Positions 1 to 9,946 of a stretch of DNA of 64,000 bases are shown here, piece after piece (the first letter of the stretch is position 1; each line of letters begins with the position of its first letter). A program made the translations under genes and the position numbers. The notes beneath the pieces were generated by a model. It ran no database searches, had not been told where the DNA came from, and saw only the letters and a program-made list of their open reading frames with translations. Source of the DNA: Rostratula benghalensis (taxonomy: Eukaryota > Chordata > Aves > Charadriiformes > Rostratulidae); contig VXAI01000020.1 in the NCBI GenBank assembly GCA_013399305.1, forward strand, positions 5,454,642-5,518,641, in the 5' to 3' direction.

Positions 1-600
1 CCCGGAGCGCAGACGGAGCGAGCGGATCAGCTGACACATCATTAGCTTAGGACCTAATTATTGCTTATTGGAGCAAGAAACGCGCGCAGGGCCGCGGCGA
101 GGGGCTGACGGCCTCCGCGCCCCCGGCGGATGCCTCTTAACCCCCCTCCATCCCCCCACCCTCCCGCTCCGCTTCTTTTGGTCCGCCTCCGCACGCCGCC
201 GCTCCGCGCAGGCTGGCGGAGCCGGGGAGGAGCGGCGGTACCGCGCACTCCGCGCACCGACCGGGCCCGGCGGGGGTACCCACGGGGACACGTGGGCGCC
301 GCCAGGCCGGGCTCTTCCCGTGCAAACGGAGGGCGAAGCCCCTCCGCGGCGGCCGCCCTCTCCCGGAGCATAACCCTCCCCCAGCGCATCCCGCGGTTCT
401 TGTCGCCTCCGGGACCCTCCGCGCAAGCCCGCCCCGCGGAGCGGCGGCATCACACCCCGGGCTGCGGCCAGGCACTGCGCCGGGGTTCCTCCCCGTGGGC
501 GGGAGCCTCACGGTTGAGCGCTTGCGGAGCGGCTGTTGGGTGGAAGGGGAGGCCGACATCAGACGAAACCCTTTTCTCTTCAGTAGCGCTGAAATGAGGG
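1..600. promoter_or_regulatory. CpG island at left edge, likely promoter or first-exon region
   Basis: This stretch is strongly GC-rich and dense in CpG, unlike the AT-leaning DNA that follows, and it ends about where a CR1 copy begins at 616. It contains a CACGTG E-box (289-294), GC boxes (CCCGCCCC at 428-435; GGGCGG at 497-502) and a CCAAT box read on the minus strand (ATTGG at 67-71). I see no clear TATA box. Such islands in birds normally mark housekeeping or developmental promoters. Because the island runs off the left edge, the direction of transcription is not decided. The candidate exon at 1732-1884 would suit rightward transcription, but a leftward gene is equally possible. Open frames of 100-170 codons on both strands here are what stop-poor GC-rich DNA produces by chance, so I do not call a protein. 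Confidence 0.85.
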
Positions 601-615
601 GGCTTGTGGGATGCC

Positions 616-1286
616 TAGAACCACAGAACGGTTTTGGGTTGGAAGGGACCTTCAAAGGTCATCTAATCCGACCCCCCCAGCTATGAGCAGGGACATCTTC
701 AACTAGATCAGGTTGCTCAGAGCTCAGTCCAGCCTGGTCTCGAACGTTTCAGGGATGGGGCTACCAGCTCTCTGGGCAACCTGTGCCTGTGTTTCACCAC
801 CCTCAGTGTAAAAGATTTCTTGCTTACCTCTAGTCTAAACTGACCCTGTTTTAGTTTAAAACCATTACCCCTTGTCCTATTGCAACTGTCCCTGTTAAAA
901 ACCTAACAGGTTTGTCCCCATCTTTTCTGTAGATGCCCTGTAGCCCTTCCTTATGTAGACTGGAAGGCTGTTGTAAGATCTCCCCACAGCCTGAACAGTC
1001 CCAGCTCTCTCAGCCTGCCCTCATAGGAGAGGTGCTCCAGTCCTCTGATCATCTTTGTGACCCACCTCTGGACCCACTCCAACAGGTCCATGTCTTTCCT
1101 GTGCTGAGGACTCCAGAACTGGATGCAGTTCTCCAGGTGGGGTCTCACCCCAGCAGAGTAGAGGGGCAGAATCACCTCCCTCGACCTGCTGGCCATGCTT
1201 CTTTCGATGCAACCCAGGATATGGTTGGCTTTCTGGGCTGTGAGCACACATTGCTGGCTCACGTCCAGCTTTTCATCCACCAGCTT
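616..1286 (-). mobile_element. CR1 LINE, 5'-truncated 3' end
   Basis: Read on the minus strand, this is the end of a CR1 (chicken repeat 1) retrotransposon. The C-terminal part of the reverse-transcriptase ORF contains [45 protein letters not shown] and RELGLFRL, followed by the 3' UTR, which ends near 616 with the GGTTGGAAGGGACC-type complement. The frame is broken: after FQST no full ORF remains, and the 5' end is truncated at about 1286, where similarity to the expected LGVLVDEK upstream sequence stops. It is not capable of moving. It closely resembles the copy at 8908-9504, including the stretch reading CTATGAGCAGGGACATCTTC, so both belong to one fairly young subfamily. Confidence 0.95.
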
Positions 1287-1731
1287 TATTTCAGTGTTCT
1301 GTGCAGAGATCTTGCTGGTGGTTTGCCTGGCTTTCCAGTCACCTGGGACCTGGAAGGACCCAGTGCAAAGGCAGGTGTGGATTTTTGCAAGTCAGGCTTG
1401 GGCAGTGATGAGCACCCTCCGCTTTCACCACCTTGTACCACAAAGAAAAAGGCCATGAGGGGACTGTGCCACCACCATAACTGTTGATCCTGAGCCTGGA
1501 TTTCTAATGCAAAGAGGGAAGGTACTGAGACTTCTGGGAGAAGCCCTTCCTTGCACACCCCAGCCAGACCACACTGGTCCATTGGGCTGGCCCCACACGT
1601 GGGCAACCTCAACACGGCCTCCATCTCCTTCCCTGACCCAACTTGGAAGCATCATCACTGCTCCACTCATCTCCTCTCTCTCTCTCCCCCCCGTCCCTTG
1701 TTTACTCTCTGCTTTTCTGCTTTCTGTCTAG
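1287..1731. other. unique DNA ending in a strong polypyrimidine tract
   Basis: No gene or known repeat is visible in most of this stretch. Its last 65 bases (about 1665-1729) are almost pure pyrimidine, with a CTCTCTCTC run and a C7 run, and end in TCTAG at 1731. This is the composition of a vertebrate 3' splice site and supports the candidate exon that follows. It could also be a simple CT-rich repeat. Confidence 0.5.
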
Positions 1732-1884
1732 AAACACTGCCACGGACACAGCTGAAGCCTGGAGAAGACCGTTGTTTAAAAGCAGCACACTGAAGGATGC
1801 TTGTGTTGCCAAAACCTTTCCTGGCATCTGTAAAATCGGAGAGGACAAGCCGGCACAATGGGCGAAGAAAAGTAGGACTTAGAG
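1732..1884 (+). other. candidate spliced exon, possibly 5' UTR
   Basis: The segment is preceded by a long uninterrupted polypyrimidine tract plus TAG (AG at 1730-1731), an excellent acceptor, and followed by GAG|GTAACC (GT at 1885-1886), a fair donor; a weaker alternative donor AAAA|GTAGGA would end it at 1871. It contains ATG at 1858-1860 in a good context (CACAATGG). That frame reads MGEEK and then stops at the TAG spanning the alternative donor, so it is either a short upstream ORF or, with the donor at 1871, the start of a coding frame. The frame beginning at 1733 is open for 49 codons up to a TAG three bases before the donor. It lies about 1.1 kb to the right of the edge CpG island, which fits a second exon of a rightward transcript. 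No protein family is recognised. Confidence 0.3.
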
Positions 1885-3169
1885 GTAACCCAAGGAGGCC
1901 TGAGACTTTTTGTTGGCCACAGGGCCTGTAAATTATCTTGGCAGCCCTGTTTTAGTGTTGGAGGAGCCGGGGACTCCCATCCATCACAGGATCTGGAAGA
2001 GAGGCAGTAACAAAGGAACTGCTGTGCTGAAGGCAAACAAGGGGAACCTCGCTGAACCCTCACCCAGCAGGCTTTGTGAGATGTAACATTACTTTAATGT
2101 GCCGTTATATCTACATTTAGAAAAAAAGGTCATCACACAGATTGGGCTGCATTGCTAAACAATTCTGTCAGATAATTGTTCTCAAACCCACCTCCTGCTG
2201 AGGGGCTCCATAACTTCCATATCACACTGATACTGTGCTCTGCCTGAATCCAAAGTAAGCTCACAAAGCAAGGGGGGGAAAGGAAGATGTGACGTAGTGG
2301 TGATCCAGACAGTTAGAGCATAGATGAGTGAAATGCTTGAAGTAAGCAGGAGTGTTCAGTATATCAGAAGATTATTCCGTATACAGCAGCACCACTTTGG
2401 ATCATGTGAAAAGCCATATGCCTTCTCAACAAAGACAAATTCCTAAACTCAGTTGAGTTTGGACCATGCCTTAAAAAACCCCAGAAATACTCATTATTTT
2501 TTCAAACTGTTTAATGGCAGGAGAGAGAACAAACAAAAGCAGATTAAAACCGACTGTGGTGTGGAGTGAGGACAGAGAGCAGAAACTAGCATAATATTCA
2601 ACTCAGCTGGATTTGTTTCTTTGTTTTACAGTTAGGATTTTTGCTTTGCTTTGGTGAAAGGTATGGACATTTTATTACTGCTTCCATTAATTGCTTGGCC
2701 AGAAGTCCTAGGGGCATTCTGGAACCCCACCGTGCCAGGCAATGGATCAGCACAGGACATAAACATGATGCTTACCAAGAAGAATTTGTGATTTAAATGC
2801 AGCCAATTGCATGGTGCATGACTTCACTTTTATATAAATGTACATTGTAGGATATATCTGCATAACCCATGCTCATTTCACGTGTCCTTAGATGCACAGC
2901 TGTAGTAATTTCAGCAGAATTTATATGGTGAGTTGAGAATGAAGGATTTTAATCTCCAGTTTTTAAGTCATTGGAGGCTCTGAAGTAAGTACCTTAGGAT
3001 TGTAGCTAGATAAGGAAAATTGCATGAAGTTAGATTCACCATTCTGGGTTAGGTTTTTTTAGTGTCAGGATTAACAGGGTTTAATAACACAGCTCGGAGT
3101 CTCCTTGCAATGAAAGGGGCTTGCTCAGACCCTCCTTCTGTCAAGACTTCTAGTGACATCCCATCCTCA
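1885..3169. other. unique non-coding DNA
   Basis: I see no exon, RNA gene or confident repeat. A short stretch at about 2712-2765 (CCCCACCGTGCCAGGC followed by CACAGGACATAAAC) resembles a dispersed amniote repeat tail, but too little remains for a call. Confidence 0.5.
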
Positions 3170-3425
3170 GCTGAATGGCCTCAAGCTGCAACAGGGTAAG
3201 TTTAGGCTGAACATTAGGAAAGAATTTTTCCCAGAAAGAGTGGTCAGACACTGGAACAGGCTGCCCAGGGAGGTGGTTGAGTCCCCATCCCTGAATGTGT
3301 TTGAGTCATTTAGATGTGGTGTTGGGAGATTTGGGGTAGGGGAGGAATTTGTAGAGTAGGGCTGAGGGTTGGGCTCGATGATCCCAAGGGTCTCTTCCAA
3401 CCTGAATGATTCTATGGTTCTATGA
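3170..3425 (+). mobile_element. CR1 LINE 3' end, sense strand
   Basis: This is a short 5'-truncated CR1 copy in forward orientation. The final coding stretch is readable: [19 protein letters not shown], then [19 protein letters not shown], which is the usual C-terminus of the CR1 reverse-transcriptase protein. A short 3' UTR follows (GATCCCAAGGGTCTCTTCCA) and the tail ATTCTATGGTTCTATG, about two copies of the CR1 8-bp unit. The only frame left is about 68 codons, so it is inactive. It is very like the copy at 61684-61932, including almost the same 5' truncation point. Confidence 0.95.
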
Positions 3426-5064
3426 ACTTAAAGGAACCTCCTTAAGCATCTCTTGGGAAAGGGGATGTGCCAGTCCACACACTCAGGCTCTTCTGCATTT
3501 CACATTCTGTGGAACACATTTGCCTTTGTCAGAAAAGTAAAATGTCTGTCCTCTGGTTTGGAGTCAGCCTTCCTATGGCAACTCTGTGCCTTGCTGGATT
3601 GTTTGCTCTGCAGCCAGCCCAAAACAATACAGCACCAACAGATGTGTGAACTTTTCCATTCAGTGTAATGAAGTGTTAGTTGCAAAACAGAGTTTTGGCG
3701 ATTTAAATTGCCTCATGTGCATCAGGCTGTGAAAGAGGTTTTAAATAAATCATGAATAAGTTATAAATATTGTATTTTTGGAATTACCAGCTCTAACAAG
3801 TCCACTGGCAATAGAAAGTGAAGACATAGGCAGAATGGGGCCTGATGTCTCTCATTAAAGTTACCAGTGTTTCTAGATGAAATTACAGCATTGTGGTGAC
3901 GTAGCACTGAGTCCATAGAAAAAGCTGAGAAGATACTTTCAAGTGCTCAAAACTTGCTGAAAAAAAGAGAAGGCTTTTTGTCTGAAATCTGTCTTCTAAC
4001 TTCTGCCAAAGAGGAGTGTTTAGAAAACGTGCACCATAGTAATTCAGCACAGTGCTTGATAAGAACTTATTGGATGGTTAAGGGTAGCCTTTGAGGGTAA
4101 GAATTTTTTGTCTCTTGTTTTTTTTTTTGTCCACTGGCATAGTTAGAAAAATGATTTTGGCACTTCTAACTTGCCACATGCATGAGTTATGATGGAAAGT
4201 CCACTTTCTGTGCAGCTTTGAAATCTTCCTTGCTGAACTAAGATGCGTTGAGGAGTAAAGAAATCACAGGTCCGGATGATTTACTTTGAACTGCCTACCT
4301 GCTAGCACTTCTCCTCTTGTCTGCAGAGAATTTCAGTGAAAGTCTATTATTATTCTTTGTAGCCCAGTGATGGCAGCACCATTGAGCACTGTGGAAGTGG
4401 AGGCCACTGCTCATGCACCGCGTGGGCTTGTCTGTGCTGTCTTCCTTTGGTCTTGGTGCGTGACAAAATCCCCCAAGTGGTTGGATAATCAGTGACCTCA
4501 GCGCGGTAGGACTCAGCTGCAACATAGCTTCCACAAGGAGAAAATAGTCACCCTTCCACCTACTAATATTAACTGGCAAAGGACCACTTTAGAAAGTTGT
4601 TCTTCATAACAACTCCAAGGCTTTTGCTGCTTAGAAGATCAAAAACTAGGCAGGTGGATACCTGGTGGCGTTAATGTATGAAAACTGCAAGCAAATTAAT
4701 GCCTCCTGGTTTTTGATTTATCTACTGAGTGAGCTATCATGAATCAAAGTCTAAACTATTTATTATTGTAGAATATAAGCATTTCCTACAAATTCTCTGG
4801 TGTTTCCAGTTACAATATTCTTTATTTTTTCAGTAGGTTTTGGTCAGTTAGTGCTGATTTTGGAAAGTTAGGAGAGGGCAGTCCAAGGCAATGAGTCAGA
4901 GATGTATTATAAGAACATACTAGATTGCTAAATCTTTGGGGAAAAGAGGCTGTGTGTTTCTATGTTTATAAAGAAATGGGAGAATGGTGCCATAATTCCA
5001 GTTAGGAACTTCTGACACAGAGTGACATTGATGATGCTTATGAGAATAATATCAGGATATATTC
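3426..5064. other. unique non-coding DNA
   Basis: I see no gene, RNA or repeat that I can support. The longest open frame (94 codons, minus strand, near 4295-4579) shows no family similarity and lacks convincing splice sites. Confidence 0.5.
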
Positions 5065-5250
5065 CATAGAATCATAAATGGTCTATGTTGGGAGGGACCT
5101 TTAAGATCATCTAGTCCAACCATCAACCTAAGTCTGGTAAAAACCCATCACTAAACCATGTCACTAAGCACTATGTCAACCCATCTTTTAAATACCTCAG
5201 GGGCTGGTGCTTCAACCACTTCCCAAAGTGGTTCCCATCTTGGCTTTTTA
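5065..5250 (-). mobile_element. CR1 LINE 3' fragment
   Basis: On the plus strand it begins CCATAGAATCATAAATGG and continues GGGAGGGACCTTTAAGATCA, then CTAGTCCAACCATCAACC, the reverse complement of a CR1 3' end. Similarity fades near CTTCCCAAAGTGG, about 185 bp in. It matches the subfamily of the copy at 38710-39090 (shared CACTAAACCATGTC and AAGCAC.ATGTCA stretches) but is more diverged and much shorter. Confidence 0.9.
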
Positions 5251-8149
5251 ACAATCTTGTTTGGAGACATTTGGAATCTCTTACAGAAAATACACAAACT
5301 CATTTTCCCTTACAGCAGTTAGAAAAAGTCAGACTCAGCTTCGTTCTACAAAGCTGCTTTGCTTTAGTAGTTCTGCAAAACATAACTTCACATATTTCTT
5401 TAACCCTATGGTTTATTACTGAGAATATCTGCATGAAAACAGGGTCTTTGTTTAAAAGTTCCTGCTTCTTATTCATCACAGCTCGTTGGGTTGGAAGCAA
5501 TTATGGTACCCTCTGCAGAAGGCTCCAGTCCCTTTAGAGCAGGAAAATAGAAGCAGGAATAGACAAACTTTTAAGAATCTAAGCTCTTGTTTTCATGCAA
5601 ATGTCCTCATTTCCTTAGTAATAAAGAAAAGAAAAGGGAGCAAATACGTGACATACAGTGGGGAAAAAAGGAATGTTTCAAATGTGTTAAGGGCATCAAA
5701 TGTTTTTTAACGTTATAATGGTGCCTTACATTCAACTTTGCTTGCTTTTATCCTAAAGGAGAAGGTGTGCATGCGGGAATTATTTTTTTTTTTTTTTGTG
5801 TGTGTGTGTGTAGGATTTTTTTTTCTTTTTCAGGTAATGCATCTTTCTCAGCTAGAGCAACATCAGCTCTGAACCAGCTACTGGAATATCACCCACTGTG
5901 TTGTCTAAACCAAGCCAGAATTAATAAGGCAGTGTTGAAAATGCTAGCAGCCTATTTCTGTTAGTGTTCTCAACTTTATTGCCATGGAGGAAGATGTGAT
6001 AATTGGAAGTTTTTCCAGAAAGTTCCAGATACGGCTCTACTACCATCATGTCAGGCGCTACTAGACAAAGCCAAGAGTGGAGTGTGGTTAACCAGCTGGC
6101 ACTGTCCTCCTTAAAACAGGAGCAATCTGTGGAGGAAGAAAAAAAGAAGAGAATCACTCAATCAGAAATATTTGCAAAAGTACAACATTAATCCCTCCCT
6201 GGTATAAAGTACTATCCAAATTTTATGTTTGCATCTGATGTAAGAGGAAAATCCAAGTTTCTGTTCTGCATCAGCAGCACGGAGTTCTCCTGCCACTTCA
6301 CAGCATTAGAGTTTTCTACCTAAAGACGGAAACAGAAGGAATGAGTGTCCCCTCTCATTGCAGATACTTCTTTCACTATTTTATGAGTGTCAGCTCCTTA
6401 ACCTAATTGATCTTGCTTCACAGGTGAAATTTGCTCAAAGTACTCCCTGGATTTTTGCCACTGTAGTTTTACTATAAGCTAGCCAAAGTCTTTAAATGAA
6501 AACACTGTGCATATTTTGTAGTTTTATCAGTAGGGTCCCAGAGCTGTCATTAAAAAAGTGCCCTTTCAGAGAATGTCTGGTAGCTTTTGACTTGGTAACA
6601 TTTATGCATGGTTTCATTGTCCTAAATAAAGTTGTCATCAAAACACCGAGCCACTGCCTTCATCATCAACTTTAAGCAGCAGAACAGTATAAATTATAGC
6701 ATCTGCCCTCATGTGACTTTTTCCCACTCACCAAATGTATCTTATCTATTGCACACTCCTTATGCAGGTCTCTCTGTTCCTCTTAAATGCTGAACAAATT
6801 TTACTCACTGTAACCTCATTACAAACAATAACAACAGAAAAAAAGACAATTAATTTTAAAAACTAAACAAGCAATCTCAAATAATTCTCAGAACAACTGG
6901 GGATTTAGAAATAGAAGTGGGCTGCAGATATCCATTAAATTACAGCAAGTAAAATGGGTTTGGACTCAAGAAGCAGAGTTGGGTTTTCCTTATTGTTTGG
7001 GCTGGTTTATTTCCTGGTCTGCTATTTATTGTGTGCTTTGCCTGACTGGGTTATCCCTCACCCTTCAGGAGTGAGGAGAGGACCCCTGATCTAGGATGAT
7101 CCCTCCCACCTGTAGGGCAGTGGGACATTGCTACAAGTCAATTAGGTAGAGTATTTCAAGGCATTATAGGTAGAAAATTCCCAGGATAGGCAACTGAAAA
7201 GAGTTGTCATTGTGTCCTGCAGGTCTCCCAGTTTAAGACTAGAGGCCTGGAGAGGACCTGCTTGCAGGTCCTACCCATTGAAGGTACCTTGTAACATTTA
7301 GTCAAGGTGTGCAAAACACCTATTCCACATTCCCCCTATGCATACTCCAGGACTCTCCCAACTCCTTGTGTCATGCTGGACACCTACAGAAAGAAACAAA
7401 AGTCCACAATAGCTTGCAAAAGCAGGGAAACAGTTGTGGTGCTCTGATTTCTAACAGGCCATGCCCTACCGCAAACAGCGCAGCAAGGAGGCACTAAGTG
7501 TGAAAGATGACAGCACTCAGGAATTAAACGAGGTATGAGCCCAGGACTGCTCTTCTCTGCTGTCTCTGGAGACCTGCCAGAATCACAGCACTTATCTATA
7601 CCAAGACCTTGCAGGGTTTTTTTGCTGCTAGAAGCAGGTTTATTTAGATCTCAGTGTGCCGTGTTCGTGGCACTCAGGTCAAACCCACAATCAGAGTCCT
7701 ACAAGAGATGAAGCCAGACATCACCATGACCACTCTGCCCAGGCACCCCTTTCACACAGCCCCTTGCTCTGAGCTGGGATATGGAAAGAGAGGCAGAGAT
7801 TAAGCACAAAGCAGGAAAAATGCCTGCTTTATTTCAGGAAGGAAGGACTACTGTTAAGCAGTGGCATTTATCCACCTGCTCTCTGAAAAGAAAAAAAAAA
7901 GATTAAAAAAGAAGTAAAAAATCAGGAGTAATGGTGAATATTCTGCTAAACAGAAATTTTCAATCTCGGGGTATGAATCAAAGGGTCAAGGCCCTGGATC
8001 TGCTGCAGGATTGCTCAGAGTAGAGCTGCATTGCCTCTGCATTAGCAGAGGTCCAGTGGTAACTGAAGTAGAGTTCGCTTCTGGAGTCCACCATCGGGGA
8101 CTGGTGGCCTATAGAGAGGGGTTCAGAGAAGGGCTAAGAGAGGGGAAGG
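5251..8149. other. unique non-coding DNA
   Basis: Apart from the T15(GT)7 microsatellite at 5783, I see no supported gene or repeat. Open frames here are short (under 90 codons) and unlike known proteins. A perfect 7-bp hairpin (CCTCTGC ATTA GCAGAGG, about 8034-8051) is within chance expectation. Confidence 0.5.
5783..5811. repeat. T15 followed by (GT)7 microsatellite
   Basis: Fifteen T residues (5783-5797) run directly into seven GT units (5798-5811), followed after TAGGA by another T run. It is a simple repeat likely to vary in length between individuals. Confidence 0.9.
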
Positions 8150-8537
8150 GATGTCTTTCAAGGAGAGGCTTCAATAGATCAATCTATTCATCTTAACAAA
8201 GACAAGGTTAAGGGGAGAGTTGGTTATAATTTATAAATTTCCCATCTCCCTGTAGAAATAGAAGAGTAGAAATTTGATAATATATGGCATTTCAGCCAAG
8301 TGGAAAAGAAGTCTGACAAGAACCAGTGAAATCTGAAACTAGACACATTTTAACATGGAAGGTAATTAATTATTAGTACAATTTACCAAGGACTGTAATG
8401 GATTCTCCATCACTAGACATTTTTAAGTTGAAATTGATTTATTTTCTCAGAGAAATGCTCTAGTTCCTCAAGAAAGTCCTGTAACCTGTGCTATACAGAT
8501 GATCACAAATTGTCTTTCCATCTTTATAATCTATAGA
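8150..8537 (+). mobile_element. ancient CR1/L3-type LINE 3' end
   Basis: This is a diverged LINE remnant in sense orientation. At 8178-8240 the frame reads INLFILTKTRLRGELVIIYK, closely matching the [20 protein letters not shown] block near the C-terminus of CR1-clade reverse transcriptases. Further on, GGTAATTAATTATTAGTACA and AATTTACCAAGGACTGTAAT, then GGATTCTCCATCACTAGACA, correspond to the family's 'VRVVNHWNNLPREVV' coding end. CCTGTGCTATACAGATGATC with ACAAATTGTCTTTCCATC and ATAATCTATAG corresponds to the usual 3' UTR end (GATGATCACAATGGTCCCTTC-like). Divergence is far higher than in the other CR1 copies nearby, with several stops. It is an old, immobile copy probably predating modern birds. 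Family resemblance is from memory; the exact subfamily is not determined. Confidence 0.85.
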
Positions 8538-8907
8538 CTTGCATCAAATGCACAGCACAGCTGCCTATGTCCTATAGTCTCCTACTGTAACTAGCAAGTA
8601 TGATTCAAACATTTTTCCCTTTACTTCCACTTGCTTGGGAAATGTGCAGTGAAGGATTATAACATAAACTATATGATTGCTGTTCAGGTGGGACATGGGG
8701 ATGTGAAGATTTTAAGGCTGAGGAACTCCTGATCATCACCTAGTTTGAGTATTTCCAGTACAGAGCATTGCATTTCACCCCACTGTTCCTGCAGTACTTG
8801 AGGAGCTGACATCTTAGTGACAGCGGCTGTTTCCAAAAGGCCCGTGGGTTATAGTTCACCATGGGAATGCACTCCTTGTCTGTCTCAGTGGAATCTGAAC
8901 TGATCTT
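8538..8907. other. unique non-coding DNA between two LINE copies
   Basis: I see nothing recognisable in these 370 bases. Confidence 0.5.
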
Positions 8908-9504
8908 CATAGAAATGCAGAATGGGTTGGGTTGGAAGAGACCTTTAAAGGTCATCTAATCTAACCCCCCAGCTATGAGCAGGGACATCTTCAACTAGAT
9001 CAGGTTGCTCAGAGCTCAGTCCAACCTGGTCTCAAACGTTTCAGGGATGGGGCTACCAGCTCTCTGGGCAACCTGTGCCTGTGTTTCACCACCCTCAGTG
9101 TAAAAGATTTCTTGCTTATCTCTAGTCTAAATTGACCCTGTTTTAGTTTAAAACCGTTACCCCTTGTCCTGTTGCAATAGGCCCTGCTAAACTATTTGTC
9201 CCCATCTGTCATAAAAGCCTCCTTTAGGTACTGAAGGACCACTCTAAGGTCTCCCCACAGCCTTCTGTTCTCCAAGCTGAACAGTCCCAGCTCTCTCAGC
9301 CTGCCCTCATAGGAGAAGTGCTCCAGTCCTCTGATCATCTTTGTGACCCACCTCTGGACCAGAGAAGGTCCATGTCTTTCCTGTTCTGAAGACTCCGGTA
9401 CTGGATGCAGTTCTCCAGGTGGGGTCTCATCGGAGCAGAGTAGAGGGGCAGAATCACCTCCCTCGACCTGCTGGCCACATTTCTTTTGATGCAGCCCAGG
9501 ATAC
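8908..9504 (-). mobile_element. CR1 LINE, 5'-truncated 3' end
   Basis: On the minus strand, the reverse-transcriptase C-terminus is readable ([20 protein letters not shown], then [20 protein letters not shown]), followed by the 3' UTR ending in GGTTGGGTTGGAAGAGACC at the low-coordinate end. The frame breaks after KDMDLL, where about 15 bases of the expected sequence are missing (GGACCAGAGAAGG). The 5' truncation falls right after the ILGCI codons near 9504. It is nearly identical over its first 300 bases to the copy at 616-1286, in the same orientation 8.3 kb away. Confidence 0.95.
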
Positions 9505-9823
9505 TTTCCAGGCTCTTTTGTAAATTACACCCCAGACCCAATTTATATACCAAAGTCCTGCCTCTGCTGTAACCAGCAGACATCATGACTTGGATTTCAG
9601 TGAATTCCACTGGATAAGAGAAGATACCGCATTTGCCACACTGAAAATATCCAAAAATATCAATTACTATCTCTTCATGAATTTTGTTCTGCAGACTTAA
9701 ATGTAAAATGAGACATCATTGGACCTCACATTTCACTGAGATGTGTGAAAGAAGAAGGAAAAATCAACGTTAATATACACAGAAATTTTTTTTTGTTTCA
9801 ATACTTCTCCAAGGCCTTCCCAG

Positions 9824-9946
9824 ACATTGCATCAAATTGTCTAAATCCAGCAGAGTGTCTGTCTGAGCAGTGCTCAATACAAATGTTACTTGACCTAGAA
9901 AATTACTGCTCACAAGGAAAAGGAGAACCCTTTTGCTATTTTGATG
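9824..9946 (+). other. weak candidate coding exon, 123 bp, phase 1-1
   Basis: The segment is bounded by a pyrimidine-rich acceptor ending CTTCCCAG (AG at 9822-9823) and a consensus donor GATG|GTAAGT (GT at 9947-9948). Its length is a multiple of three, and the continuous frame enters and leaves in phase 1. The frame holds five cysteines in about 41 residues (CLNPAEC, EQC, NYC, PFC), which resembles small disulphide-rich extracellular modules. I could not match the spacing to EGF, LDL-A or any other module, and no companion exons were recognised. A frame of this length is open by chance fairly often. Confidence 0.12.

Noticed and set aside
54..655. Overlapping 110-170 codon frames on both strands in the edge CpG island
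   Set aside because: Stop codons are AT-rich and therefore rare here; the frames are mutually antisense, of low-complexity Pro/Arg/Gly composition, and resemble no family.
951..1280. 109-codon minus frame that could be called a protein gene
   Set aside because: It is the reverse-transcriptase C-terminus of a truncated CR1 copy, not a host gene.
8034..8051. 7-bp hairpin CCTCTGC-ATTA-GCAGAGG
   Set aside because: Expected several times by chance in 64 kb.
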